A stretch of 64,000 nt of DNA from Porogramme epimiltina (lineage: Eukaryota > Basidiomycota > Agaricomycetes > Polyporales > Polyporaceae): assembly GCA_900155495.1 (NCBI GenBank), contig FTLJ01000514.1:43422-107421 (forward strand). Reading direction: 5' to 3'. Below the pieces are notes generated by a model. That model did no database searches. It had not been told where the DNA came from and was given only the letters and a program-made list of their open reading frames with translations. Positions within the stretch are counted from its first letter, which is position 1; each line of letters begins with the position of its first letter. The position numbers and the translations under genes are program-made. Shown one piece after another: positions 45,591 through 57,497 of the stretch.

Positions 45591-46656
45591 CTATGTTCGG
45601 ACTATATAGAGATAGTAATGGAAGGCCTCCCCGAGCTTGCGGATCTCGAGTGTCGTGCCGGGTCGGTCCAGGTACCGCCTGCGGAAGTGTGGTTGACCGA
45701 AAGTGAGGTAGACGAAGATTCCGCCGGGTTTAAGCACTCTAATGATAGGTTAGCGTGCCGACCAAGATGCAGAAAATAGATCTCGCACCGGAGGACCTCA
45801 TCGACTTCACGATTGCAGTTTTCGACGACCTCTTCTGGTGGATCCTGGCTGGGCTGTGAGTAGACTCGGACGATTAATATCTACTGTGGGGCGCACCCAA
45901 ACGTCGGCCTTTGCTGTCATCATGGCATCCATTGTACCTGAAGGCGGACAGTGAACACATGAGGCCGAAATGTCTGCCTCGTACATGGATACCTTTGTCA
46001 ATTGCAACATCGAACACGTCTGCTTCAAATTTTAGGTCACGTATATCCATCTCATGCCCTATAACGTCCGGTCAGCATGAAGCGCGGTGGATAAGCAATG
46101 TCCGAGACGTCGCACATTCCATCTCGGGTGCAGAGCTCCCGTGCTTATGCCTCATCTTCTCGATGAGTATACCAGAGTACTGTTGTAAAAGACACAATAT
46201 CACCATCACGAAGGCAGGCGTCGGGACAACGAGTCGCTTTCACTTACATCAGTGTTGACGATATTCTTATATCCATCGTCATACATCTTTTCATAATGTC
46301 CTCGCTTAGATATGGCTAAAGCGCATACGATACTGCATACTCACGTCTTGTGAGAGGGTGGAGTTGCCGCAACCCAACATCAGGACTCTGGATGATTTGT
46401 CTGGGATAAGTTCCCGCATGATGTCCGCGACATCGGCATAAGACTTGAACCAGTCGAAAGAGGAGTCCTCCGATTCTCTGCGGGTCACCATGGTCTCAGT
46501 TACGCGTAATGCACTCGGCGCCGAGACTCGTACTGGGTGTACCGCTGGTCCCTGAGGGGAATGTCGGCAAATATTCGCTGGCGAGTGTTCTGGTGTTTCT
46601 CACCAGTACTCCTTGGTGCCGTACTCTTCGTTCTTCTTGGGTAGGACTCCCGCCAT
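45591..46656 (-). CDS. EEF1AKMT4-like protein lysine methyltransferase
   Basis: SAM-dependent methyltransferase of about 200 aa; the animal relative EEF1AKMT4 methylates a lysine of elongation factor eEF1A, so a similar target is likely. Exons run 46656-46604, 46551-46543, 46477-46345, then several short exons to TAG at 45591-45593. Features: NEEYGTKEYWDQR at the start, SAM motif I VLMLGC-GNS (LMLGCGNSTLSQD), MDIRDLKF, VAIDKGTMDAMMTAK, DPPEEVVENCNREVDEVLR and VLKPGGIFVYLTFGQPHF. The join after DQR is uncertain: relatives have three more residues (like YAQ) there, and the canonical donor would skip them, leaving a 9-nt exon. It overlaps no gene but ends 38 bp from the CLC stop codon, tail to tail. 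Confidence 0.87.
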
Positions 46657-46941
46657 GACTTTTGGGCGTGTTAGACTGAGTGCTCGGTAGTGCAGGCTTC
46701 CGGTCGGTCGTCCGAGCGAAACTCAAAGGAGAAGACGCCGCGGGAGCGACGTCAGATCCATGATGAGAAAAATCACAGGATGTCTGTCAGCAGATCGGAG
46801 ATCTATGCGGCGCCTAACAGAATGTGGGGAAACAAGCGAGCCGGGTTGCGTACGCGCCGTCGGCCGACCATTGACCTCGCCTAGCCCATCCCTCTCTCCC
46901 ACTTACCACCACCTTCTACCTCCACGTCAACACCCCAAGCC

Positions 46942-47428
46942 ATGGTGAGCACCGTCTACGCATCCTCACCTTCCTCACGCGCATACTGACAGCGCGCGCA
47001 GTCTGCGTACCCCGCTTACGTTATGGGCACTCTGTGCATTGTCGGCGGCATTACTGGTTTCGCTCGCACGCGCAGCATTCCCTCTCTCGTCGCAGGTGTT
47101 GGGTAAGAACGTCGCGTTGTCGAGGGGGGCGCATCGGGCTCACAACATTGGTCGCCAGCGTCGGTGCCCTCTACCTCTACAGCGCGGACAGCATTCGCAA
47201 GGGTACGCCCAACGGTCTCGAAGCTGCTCTCGGTGAGTCTCGCCCAGTCCAGTCTCGCGTATTACCCCCCACCGACCGCATGCATCATCTGCTCCAGGCG
47301 CGTCGGCCCTCCTCCTCCTCTCGTCCCTCCCTCGCGCCGCCAAGGGCCCCGTCCCCGCCGTCCTCTCGGTGACGTCGGCGGCGGCGGCGCTGTACTACGG
47401 CAAGACCGTGCTCGCTGTGCGGAACTAA
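46942..47428 (+). CDS. TMEM14 family membrane protein, 102 aa
   Basis: Small membrane protein of the TMEM14 (UPF0136) family; animal TMEM14C works in the mitochondrial inner membrane in porphyrin transport, but the fungal role is not known. Exons 46942-46944, 47002-47102, 47159-47232 and 47298-47428. The first exon is just the ATG. Spans: YVMGTLCIVGGITGFA, SIPSLVAGVGVGALYLYSAD, ASALLLLSSLPRAA, and VLSVTSAAAALYYGKTVL. The family hallmark of Gly-rich helices and the LYxYSAD segment are clear. Length is usual for the family. The methyltransferase start lies 285 bp upstream on the other strand, so the two genes may share a promoter region. Confidence 0.9.
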
Positions 47429-48164
47429 GTACGCGGTCTCCCTGGAGTTGTATTATAAGTGTAATGCTTGGTTATGATATCTGGATTCTCGTGCGTTTCA
47501 CATTGCGTGGTATGAAGAGTGAGCAACGTGCCCAAGTTGATTGCTGTTGCGAGTCGGCATCGGAATGACCTAATAGCACTGACCAGGAGCCGGTTGTATC
47601 GCTTTAGGGTGCGCGTCCGTTGATTCTATGCCCTTCATATTCCGTTTCTTTCGGTGGGCGCGTTGCCGAGTGCGGTCATCAAACCCCGGGGCCGACATGA
47701 CGAAGTTTCAATGCACAATACGTGTGAGCGGCCACCTGCTAGTCCTGGCACATGAGTCTCATACTGCGATCTGGTGAGCCCGCTTTCCGCAACCTCAATC
47801 CCTCTCGTGCTCATAACTCTTACTGAAACGCGCGCGCGTTGCAATCGCTGCCTGATGGGGCGCTCACGTCCTCGCTGCGCAAAGGTAGTAGACAATTGTA
47901 CGACGAACTTTGGTCGTTCACGTCGAGCTTGCCGGGTGGCGGCGGCGGTCTCAAGCTCCTCCCGACCGCCCTACCGTTGTTACCCAGTAACGAGTCCTTT
48001 TGTGTCCACTGGCTGACAGAAACTCCTAGGATGTCCAGGAAATAGCCCTTGCTCGCGACTGTACTGAGGCGCGCGCTACAGTCGTCGGTGAATATATACT
48101 CGCCTTCACAAGCGAGAGACAGTACACACTCAACTTCTCATTTCTCGACCTCACACGTTTACTC
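47429..48164. other. Intergenic; carboxypeptidase copy 2 promoter
   Basis: About 730 bp. A plus-strand frame near 47840-48045 encodes a Gly/Leu-rich peptide (RQLYDELWSFTSSLPGG) that might be a gene fragment; I cannot place it. TATATA lies at 48093-48098, about 70 bp before the ATG of copy 2. Confidence 0.5.
48093..48098 (+). promoter_or_regulatory. TATA box, carboxypeptidase copy 2
   Basis: TATATA about 70 bp upstream of the ATG at 48165, matching the other copies. Confidence 0.6.
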
Positions 48165-51007
48165 ATGCGAGCACTTCCTTTCGCGACCCTACTAGCGGTC
48201 GCGCCATGCGTCGTTACCCAGGTCTTGCCCACGCCGAGCAGCTGGCCTCACGACTATCCCGGAAAGCCGTCCGGCGACTTCAGCCCGGAGTGGCAAACTT
48301 GTGAGCTTCATCATTCCATATCCTCGCATATACCTACCTTCTAATGCGACCTTTTCCGTCTAGACTTTGAGGTGACGTCCTCGCTGCCCAACGTCACCTG
48401 GACGTTGCCTCGTAGCTTCTCGGGCAACATTGGGGTCAACAGGGCTGGCCATCCGAACAACACGCTGTTCTTTTGGGCCTTTGAGAAGGAGTATGGGTCA
48501 CTCACCGCTGCCGCTGGCGAGCGCGGGGAAGAGCCGTGGGGTATATGGCTCAATGGCGGGTTCGTTCTTGCTTTTGTCCCCAGTTTATGGAGTATTGGGT
48601 TGATTAATGTTCCTCAGACCTGGTGGTTCCAGTCTCCTCGGCCTTGCCTTTGAGGTATGTGGGGTCGAGCGCGTGCAAGATTCAAGCTAATGATGATCCT
48701 CTGATGACATAGAATGGCCCTCTCCATCTGGACGCCAATTCCCTTCTGTTCCAGAACAACTTCAGCTGGGACAGGGTATCGGACTACATATGGATAGATC
48801 AGCCTGTGTGAGTATATCCACTCATAGGATTCTGTATGCCCCTCTGAAGGGAACGTGTTACCAGCGGGACGGGCTGGTCCACTACCGACTCTGAGGGATA
48901 CGGTACGTCCAATCTTGCCCTTCATTCCTCAGACGAAACTTACCCAATGTTTTCAGTTCGGGATGAGGACGAGATGGGACAAGATTTTGTAGGTCCCACC
49001 ATCTCTCCTTCTTGTACTTCTGTAACACTTTGCTCATGTTCGCGGTGCTGTAGATGGCCTTTCTGTCTAACCTGGTCAAAGTGTTCCCTAGCCTTGCGAC
49101 TCGGCCGCTCTATCTCACTGGGGAAAGCTATGCTGGAACGTACATAGTATGTTCGTTTGAGAATCTGTATAATGAAGGAAGTCTCTGATGATGTGCTCTA
49201 GCCGTATATCATGAAGACATACTTCAACATGGAAGACCCTCCCGTCAAAGTGTCAAGAATCGCCATTGGTAACGGCGCCATCGGGGCTCCCCTAGAATTT
49301 GAGTACCTCCCAACCGTAGGTACTTGCCAACTTCCATGCGGCGATTCTACTCAGCTGTCATCGCCGCCCCGCACTGTAGGTCACGATTTTGGAAACATAC
49401 CCACAGTTGATCGGATACAGCACAGAGGCGTTTGAGTACTTCCGCGAGCAGTAATAGTCTTCCCTCCTTCGGGTTTTCTCACTAGCTGATGCGTAGCTCA
49501 CAGGGAACACCTGTGCGGGTACGACCTTAACCTCACCTACCCTCAAACAGGAGGCTACTTCCCTACGTTGCACACCGTCGCGCCCTCGGACCCGTTGCGT
49601 GCAGGGTTCGAATTCAACTCCACCGCCCAAATTGCACGCAAAGTGCTCGCCAAACGGGCGTTGGAGCAGACAGCCGCGTTGTCCGGCGTCGCCGTGGAGA
49701 AACGTGAGGAAGGGCTCGGGCGGCGAGACCTGAGCGGACGGGCGAACGGGACGATTGATCCGTGGTATGGATGTTTCTTGTATGATGAAATGCTGGACTA
49801 CGTTTTCAATGTCTCTTTGCCTTGGAGTGAGTTGTCTCTTACCGCGGTCGAGTGGCATGACAGTGCTAATGATCTTCGACGGTGCAGGTATAGAGGCCAA
49901 TGAATCGACGTTCGCTGGAATCGATGTAAGTGTCTATCAAAACTTGCTTTGCCCCAAGATTTAATGCGTGAATACGATTATAGATATATTCGGTCCCCGA
50001 CGCCCTCAACCCCGGATTCCCATTGGACGGCTCGGCCTTCTTCAACGGTAGGAACCTACCCTATCCCTCGCATGAATGCGAACTCTACTCATCCTCTACG
50101 CAGACCCTGCAGTGCGCGCGGCGATTCACGCTCCCACGAGCAAGGACTGGGCAGCAAACACGCTTTACCCTTTCTTGGGTAGTTCTCTCAACGGTTCTTT
50201 CAACGGCGATCCTAGTAAGTGACTCTTTTCCAGAGCTCGCTTTCAAAATATTGAAAGTTTTCCATAGGTGTCGCGTGAGCATTGATATAGTGTACCGTCG
50301 TGATCCCAAACTTACACACACTTCAGGCCGATAGCGTTCCTGACGGACCTTGCTACAAACTTGACCAAGCATAATATCCGCGTAATCCTCTATTCCGGAA
50401 ACGACGACACCGTCGCATCTCATCGAGGCACGGAAGTAGTAATCCAGGTACGCATGGCTGTGAGACAGTCTTCTATCAAACCGCATTCTCACTCTTCATC
50501 TTGATCGCAGAACACGACTTTCGGGGGCATTCAGGGCTTCTCGCGGCGTCCGTCCACACCTTGGTTCGATGATGACGGTACAAGAGCCGGTATCGTTCAT
50601 CAAGAGCGTAACTGGACATATGTTCTCATAGAGGGTGCTGGCCACCTCGTCCCTCATTATAATCCTTCACGGGTCAGCTAACTCACTCGTTACCTGTGCC
50701 CCCACGATGTAAACGTCTGACACCCGCGTCCACCTACTCGTGCTTCCAGGCCCTCACGCTCGTCCGCGAGTTCATTTTCGGGAACAACGACACTGGGCTC
50801 GTCCTCCCCAGCGCCTGCGGGCCCGACTCCAACGTGACAGTCGTCGGCGGAGAGGACCCCGCGCTCGCGGTGGACGCGGTCCGTGGGCAGGATGAGATAT
50901 ACCTGGGTAGCATTTCCACAACCGCCACGTTCGTGTACCCCTCCGCAACGATCGCAGCGTGGAACGAGTTCATCGCGACCGCGACTTCCACGGCAAGCAA
51001 TGCGTAG
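48165..51007 (+). CDS. Secreted serine carboxypeptidase (S10), copy 2
   Basis: Same family and role as copy 1. About 17 exons assemble with open phases to TAG at 51005-51007. Signal peptide MRALPFATLLAVAPCVVTQ, then SSWPHDYPGKPSGDFSPEW. Catalytic serine in GESYAGTY, aspartate in YSGNDDTVASHRGTE, histidine in EGAGHLVPHYN. The 7-nt exon is at 50268-50274. Asn-x-Ser/Thr sites are frequent, as expected for a secreted glycoprotein. Unlike copies 1, 3 and 4, it ends right after the ISTTATFVYPSATIAAWNEF segment with a short Thr/Ser/Ala tail and no hydrophobic end. So it is probably released, not GPI-anchored. It heads a run of three head-to-tail copies. Confidence 0.92.
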
Positions 51008-51489
51008 ACTGTGGAATTTGAATCAACTAGATAGTGAGGAATGGTTTGATATGTATACTTGTACACGTGACATGTAGTATTCATCATAGGAAACTCGTGA
51101 AAACGCCGTGTATGCGCCACTACGGTGGACAGGGGACGGCCCGGGGATGACCGTTTGAAGGCCTCAAAATGCAAGACACAAGGACACACTCACCTATAGA
51201 GCTCTTCCCACCCTTGAGTTGAGCGCGTCAACTCCGTAAAAGTGCCTCAGACCCTTCTGCGGAGATTCAATACGAAAATGAGTGTAGAAATCCTCGGGTT
51301 TGAGCGCGATTTGAAGCGATTGTATGCCATCTAATGGGCTTATTGAGGGGCTGAAGCCAGCCAAAGACGAGTTCAGAGCGGTACGAGCATCTACAGCTAA
51401 CATAGAGAATAGAGGGGGAAGAAGAGCCAGCGGCGCCAAGTCCGGCAGTGCTCAGGTCGCTTTGCCGACAGTACGGACGCATTTGATCG

Positions 51490-51970
51490 TATGCGGCTGC
51501 TGCACGTGGCTCCCTCAGTGGGACCCGAGGCCCCTTCTCAAGTTGCTAAGAATTACAGCCTCTCCATCCCTGTATCATTCTTCCTCATTACTCCCGTTAT
51601 ATCCCTCCTCCAGCTTTCCCTCTGCTTGCGAAATTGCGATTCTATTGGTCGACCTTTTCGACTACACGTCAGCACGTTGAACTCGGATGTAAGTCTCGCA
51701 TTCTCCGCACATTGGTGTGTATACCTGACCCTGAATCTCACTTTCTCAGACTCAACGAGTCTCTTCACCAAGCAGAGCGCAGGCTTGTTTCCAATGTCGA
51801 AGGACTATGCCAGCTCGCGGCTCAGCCCATTTGTCGGAGTCCTACAGATGTCGCGGCTTTACGAAGCTCCGCGAGGGCAGCTTCAACCGCGCGTTCCTCA
51901 TCACTATGCACGATGCGCAGCTTTCAAATGGTCGCCCTACAATCTACCTCGGCTGAAGGACTCTGAACGG
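51490..51970 (+). pseudogene. Relic of a phosphotransferase-like gene, N-terminal part
   Basis: Pieces in different frames read LVDLFDYTSAR, LNESLHQAERRLVSNVEGLC, and FTKLREGSFNRAFLITMHDA. In that order they resemble the start of fungal phosphotransferase-fold (APH-like kinase) proteins. The reading frame shifts between the second and third pieces, and no continuation with kinase motifs is present, so it is broken. Identification rests on memory of the family pattern and should be checked by a profile search. Confidence 0.45.
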
Positions 51971-52517
51971 ACTGAGATCATAGCACGCCGGCCCTGAGAC
52001 TCAAATATGTAAAAACCTTGGTACGGGTTACGTTATCCGCCACTTCTCGGTGTGCAGAACGCGTGTGCTCATTATCAACGCAAGCCGCTCACGGGCCGGT
52101 ACCAGGTGGTCAGCGGCGCGTCTCGTCAAACTTAAGGTCGCGCCGTAACTTTTGTTACTCAAGAGCTTCCATTCTTATCGTGCGTTCCTTGAAATTGTAT
52201 TCTTATGTAAACTCGGGCGCCCTGTCAATGCAGGCCCTTCGTTCGTGCAGGTACCTCCTCCGCCCGGACCAGTGGAACGGTGTCTTCAAACGGTGCTGAC
52301 AGTACGAGCCGCGATAGACCTAGCACGCCTAAGGGACGTAGTCGCTTTCCCCACGATCTATACGGGTGGACCGTTGCGGAGGGAAAGCGGCTGCAATCCA
52401 TTGTATGATCTGGATCTCATCGGCTGTGCGATGTCCACGAGTCATCTTCGAATAGCACCGAGGACTCTTTTTCACGGAGCGTCATTTGGACTGATCGCAG
52501 AGGCTGTACGTCGTAGG

Positions 52518-52525
52518 TATATATA
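52518..52525 (+). promoter_or_regulatory. TATA box, carboxypeptidase copy 3
   Basis: TATATATA about 65 bp upstream of the ATG at 52587, shared with copy 4. Confidence 0.6.
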
Positions 52526-52586
52526 CATAGAGAGGCCGCTATCCCGGGTTAGCGCACGCGTCCGAGTCCAATTACTCCCCAGGACA

Positions 52587-55500
52587 ATGCGTGGCTCCTC
52601 TTGTTTCGCAACCCTTGTCGCAGTCTTGCCCTTGGTCCACGCCCAGCTCAGTAGCTGGCCGCAGGACTACCCTGGCAAACCACCAGGAGATTTCAGTCCG
52701 GAGTGGCAGAAGTGTACGTTCCATCATTGCTCGACACTGACTGCCTCTCTGTTGACACCTCATTCAACAGACTTCGAGGTAACCGAGCCGTTAACGAATG
52801 TCACTTGGACACTCCCGCGCAACTTTGCGGGGAACGTCGGGGTGAACAGGGCGGGCCACCCAAACAACACGCTCTTCTTTTGGGCATTTGAGAAGGAGAA
52901 CGGGTCGCTGACCGCGGCCGCCGGTGAGCGCGCGGACGAACCATGGGGCATATGGCTCAACGGCGGGTACGGCGTGTTCTCCCACGCGGACATCTGCACA
53001 CGCGCCTAATGCATTCATCTCCCAGTCCGGGCTCATCCAGTCTCATTGGACAAGCGTTCGAGGTAAGAGGCAGTACCAGCGTATCGCTGGCGTACACGGT
53101 TCGCCATGGACATTGATTGCCAATCCTTTCCCACATGTAGAACGGGCCTGTTCATCTCAACGCCCAGCAACAGCCTGTTCAGAACAATTTCAGTTGGGAC
53201 AAGGTGGCGGACTATTTCTCACCATGAGGGAAGAGTCGGATTAAAATCACCCCCATGGAACGGTGTATATTAGCAGGGGATACCTATGAAAATCACCCCT
53301 TGGTGGTGAAAAAGTGTACCATAGGGAGGCGATTTTGGATGGTGATTATAGCCACCGAAATGGCCGAAATCACCCGCGACTTGATGGACCCCTCAGGGGG
53401 GCTAGGGCAAGCGAAAACACCCCGCCGCGCGGGTTATATGTATGGAAAGCACTCCTTGGGCGGATGATTTTCTCTCAAAAGGACTCGGATAAGACGTTTA
53501 AAGTATCAGATGAAATATATATATCATTTACGGGGCTTTTCACCAGCACGAAACGCACAATGCTAGTACTAGTTACATTCCAGAACACATACATACATCT
53601 CCTCGTTCTGCCCCTCCTCTTCTATCATCGTGGCCGCGCCCCTGGCGCAGGCCTCGACAGTGAGAGGAGGCACGCCCGCCCCCGCCTTACGCTTGCGGTC
53701 GTGCGGCCTCCGCCGCCCCAAGGAACTACGCACGCGTGACGCAGGTTACATGGCCACATCCGCCGCGAGGAATTACGCACGCAAGCCGCGCTTCGCCACC
53801 TCCATGTCGGACATTTTCCCGGGTTGCCTGCGTGCACAGTGTCCCCCCTTGCAAGTGCATGAGGGCGGAAAGAGGGACGTACCAGAAATTGAGCTTTGTG
53901 GGCGCGGCCATGTCCCGCATGGAGGTCGGAGAACCTCCGGGAGCTGCTCTTAACGCCCTGGACCCGGGCCACGTCCCATGTCGGGCTATGTTCTGTAAAC
54001 ATTCTCCATGGGCGTATGCTTTTCAGATAGAAGCCAGGAGGGGGTAGGGAGACAAGTAGAGGGGAGAGGCAGGTGTGATTGGTGGTGGAGTAGGAATAGA
54101 GGGCTTATCGAGGAGTTACGTACGTCAGGCTCTTAGCTCCCCACTCCTCAACTTCCCAGGTCAACTAACGAATACTAGTCCGGGTTTGATGCCAGTCCGA
54201 CGAGACATTTGAGCGAGAGTAACGTGTGCCAGTGAAGCAAGATGGAGATGGAAGAGGTTGCTCGGAGTGCTGTAGCTTGACTCACAGCGCAGGCCAGGCG
54301 TGAGTTTAGGGCAGGTGCGATAAAACTTCGGCTCTCGAAAACATGGGCCATAAGCGCCCTGCCTGGTACGCCCGAGTCGCAAGCGCCCCAGGTAGCATCT
54401 ATCGGTGCGAGCTCCTTGGGCCTATTTTCAGCAGTAGTGTTCCGTAGTATAACAGCACAGAGTTCCAGCATATGCTACAAACACCTGGCCCCCTTAGGGC
54501 TTTACCCAAAATTTGGGAGATTATTATCGCCCCCTTGGGGGGCGATAACTTGGTGGTGAATTTACCATAGAATCACCCCTTCTGAGAAATCACCCGGACC
54601 GCCGGTGAAAGCCAAATATCACCCGATCTGGGTGGTGATTTTAACCCGCAACCTTTCTCACAGTGTCTGGGTCGACCAACCTGTGTAAGAGTTCTTGCTA
54701 CGATATTCCGTGTGTGCAACGCTGACGTCTAGTTAGTGGTGTTGGTTGGTCGACTGCTGACTCCACAGGTTATGGTGTGTCCGGCAGTAGTGTGTTCCCA
54801 TCGAGCTAACACTAACCCGATTCAATGCTCCTAGTTCACGATGAGGATGAGACGGGCAGTGACTTTGTGAGTCCCGTTCTTTTACCCGTCGGATCTACCG
54901 TCGCCGATGATCGGCTTTGTTTTCTAGATGGGTTTCTTGTCCAACTTGGTGAAGGTGTTCCCAAGCTTGGCGACACGACCACTGCACGTCACCGGTGAAA
55001 GTTATGCGGGGACTTATATCGTACGTTCAACGCTCATGTTTGGGCTTACAATCCCTTGCCGACCCTGTTTTCAGCCCTACATCATGAAAGCATATTTCGG
55101 CTTAGAGAAGCCACCCGTCAACATTGCTAAGTTTGCGATCGGGGATGGGACCGTCGGAAACAGCATCGTCTTCAATGTTGTCCCGACGGTAGCGTGTCCA
55201 CCTATCCGCATCATTAAACATACTGACAAGTCCGTGTTTTCCATCGCAGCTAACTATTGTCGAAACGTACCCCCAACTTATCAATTACGACACTAACGAG
55301 TATGAGTACATGCGCGAACAGTGAGTGCGACTAATCTCCTTTATAGCTCCTTATTAATTGCCCCTCAGGAATCACCTTTGTGGCTTCGACCTCAACTTTA
55401 CTTATCCGCAAACCGGGGGACACTTCCCGACCCTCGAATACCCATCTACAACTGACTCTGCACGAGCAAAGAGCTCACGACAGCGATATCGCAAGCGTCT

Positions 55501-56953
55501 TTCGAAGTCGGTGCTCAAAGTTTTAACAAAGGCGGTCGCGAAGCGAGATGACTCGTTCTCCCGGCGAGCAATTACTTTGAATGGGACCATCGACCCCTGG
55601 TACGGGTGTGACCTTTGGAGTATGATGATTGACTACGCCGCCAACTTTTCTATGCCTTGGAGTGAGAGTGTTTTAACCCGCTATCACCAGTATCATGCTG
55701 ACACACTGCCTTGTCTTTGCGCCTTCAAGAGCAAGACCGTGCCTTTAACTTTGACGTACGTTGCACAGTCTGTGAGTGCCTGGGGGTTAATCAAGGTTGT
55801 ATGCTCCTCGCTGTATAGGCGTATCAAATCCCGGATGCGCTGGACCCCGAATCGCCGACTGACGGAGGCCAATTCTACAATGGTGAGAGCTCTTGTATAA
55901 CTTCCGTGGCTGGGCGTGGACTAATACATATGACGCACTTCGACAGACCCTGCTGTGCGTGCCGCGATGCATGCACCCACCAGCAAACTATGGCAGTCGT
56001 CTAGACCCTATCCTTTCCTCGGTGATCCTGTGAATGGCGAAGACCTCAGTGAGTGATTGCGACCCCTTGATTTTTACTTAAACTCTCTGTGTAACGTGCG
56101 TTTCGTAGGTCCGGAGTGAGTACCCACTGTGACAGAGGCCTAGAAGTACTGTATATGAAGCTAACCCCATTTGTAGACCGATGGTATTCTTCGATGAGCT
56201 CGCGTCCAACGCATCAGACAAGGGAGTGCACGTTATTCTATATTCGGGAAACGATGATGCACTCATCGCTCATCGTGGGACTGAAGGTACGTTCATCACA
56301 TGCTGCTATCTGTGACTTGGTGCTCATATGTCTTGTAGTTGTCATTCAGGTATGTCTAGCTTCGTCGCGACCATGGCAGTAAGCTGATATCGAGGTAGAA
56401 CACCACTTTCGGTGGCATTCAAGGGTTTTCACGGCGCCCGTCTACGGCTTGGTTCGACGACGATGGCAAACAGGCCGGCATCGTCCACCAGGAGCGGAAC
56501 TGGACTTACGTCCTCGTCGAAGGCGCAGGACACCTGATACCCTACACCGCACCAGACAGGGTACATATCCCGTTTAACTTTCTTTCTACAGTAACGCTCA
56601 GCTCAATTTCTTCCCCGTAGGGTCTCGTCCTCGCGCGCGAATTCATATTTGGATCTAACACCACTGGCCTCGTCTCCGGCGATAGCGTCGTCGGCGGAGA
56701 GGACGCTGCTCTCGCAGCCGATGCGATCCGCGGGCAGGATGGTATCTACCTCGGAAGTATCTCGACGACATCAACGCTATTCTATCCGTCTGCGACGATA
56801 GCAGCGTGGAACTCGTTCATCGTGACCGCGACCGCGACCGCCACGACGTCGGCGAGCGGAGCGGTCCGTGGTGCGAGTGCTCCGGGGGTGCTGGGAGTCG
56901 TACTGACTGTGGCTATAAGTGTTGTATTTGGCTCGCTATTTTGCTGCTTCTGA
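52587..56953 (+). pseudogene. Serine carboxypeptidase copy 3, split by a transposon-like insert
   Basis: Close sister of copy 4. Exons before and after the insert are intact in frame, from MRGSSCFATLVAVLPLVHAQ to the hydrophobic end ISVVFGSLFCCF. The catalytic serine (GESYAGTY), aspartate (YSGNDDALIAHRG) and histidine (EGAGHLIPYT) are all present. In the exon coding NFSWDKVADYVWVDQPV, about 1.4 kb of foreign DNA lies between the codons of VADY and VWVDQP. The insert adds in-frame stops, so an intact protein is unlikely. The right junction happens to form a good splice acceptor (CTTTCTCACAG) that would restore the frame, but the left junction has no GT donor. The 7-nt exon (56109-56115) and 11-nt exon (56339-56349) match copy 4. 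The insertion must be recent, because the rest shows no decay. Confidence 0.85.
53223..54653. mobile_element. Non-autonomous DNA transposon-like insert, ~1.43 kb
   Basis: Flanked by an 8-bp direct repeat TTTCTCAC (53215-53222 and 54654-54661), the size made by hAT-type transposases. Near the ends are inverted motifs: GGATTAAAATCACC at 53238-53251 and its reverse GGTGATTTTAACC at 54634-54646. Many AATCACC/GGTGATT motifs in both orientations cluster in the first 200 and last 150 bp, a pattern typical of transposase-binding subterminal repeats. A GC-rich hairpin lies at 54526-54546. No transposase motif is seen in any frame, so mobility would need a helper. Copy 4 has no insert at this point, giving the empty site. 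The flanking repeat is not in the empty site, so the exact boundaries are uncertain. Confidence 0.75.
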
Positions 56954-57285
56954 GAGTTGTTGTGTGTGCCACTTGAGTTGTGATAGTAGACCCTAATTAC
57001 TGTACATATGTTCAATGTAATGTACTGCGATGAGATTCTATGCTTCGAACGCGACATGGTAACAACTTTCCTGCATATATGAATACTATCTCTGGTAACA
57101 ACAACGGATTGTTATATCGCCACGGCTTAGCTACAGGCCCATTTCAACATACATCATATTTAGATATGGCGAGGTGTTGTTTGGCTTTATTAAGATCAGA
57201 AGCCAATGGCTTTGACGCTCGCCCGATTTGGGAGACGACAGGCTCTAGCTGGCCTGTCTCTTGTGCATCACTCCCTCTGAGCTAC

Positions 57286-57497
57286 ATGCTCTGCTAGCTC
57301 AAGCCACGGTACGAACATGGGTCTCTCTCATTAGACTCGCTTTCGAATTCTCCGTGCCCTTCTCCACAACAGTCGTACAGGGCAAGAACGCAGCCGCGCC
57401 CGAGGATAGAATCAACTGCAACGACAAGTTCTCCCTCCCCGACGCCCGACGCGGACACTACAAGCGTTACAACAATCTCAACATCAATGACCCATAG
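57286..57497 (+). pseudogene. Truncated NDUFAF7-like first exon
   Basis: Copy of the start of the intact NDUFAF7-like gene at 62265. The ATG at 57286 is kept, but a small deletion makes codon 4 a stop (TAG, 57295-57297). Beyond it, the frame matches the intact protein: AQATVRTW, PFSTTVV, APEDRIN, HYKR. Similarity ends near 57497, so only about 70 codons were copied. It marks the right edge of the upstream duplication unit. Confidence 0.85.

Noticed and set aside
47774..48045. Frame upstream of carboxypeptidase copy 2
   Set aside because: No family match or splice partners; overlaps the probable promoter of copy 2.
53260..54480. Gene carried by the transposon-like insert
   Set aside because: Frames of up to 125-141 codons exist but overlap on both strands and show no transposase or other motif.
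53202..54664. Insert in copy 3 as a normal intron
   Set aside because: The right side is a good acceptor, but the left side has no GT or GC donor at a phase-correct place, so normal splicing is unlikely.
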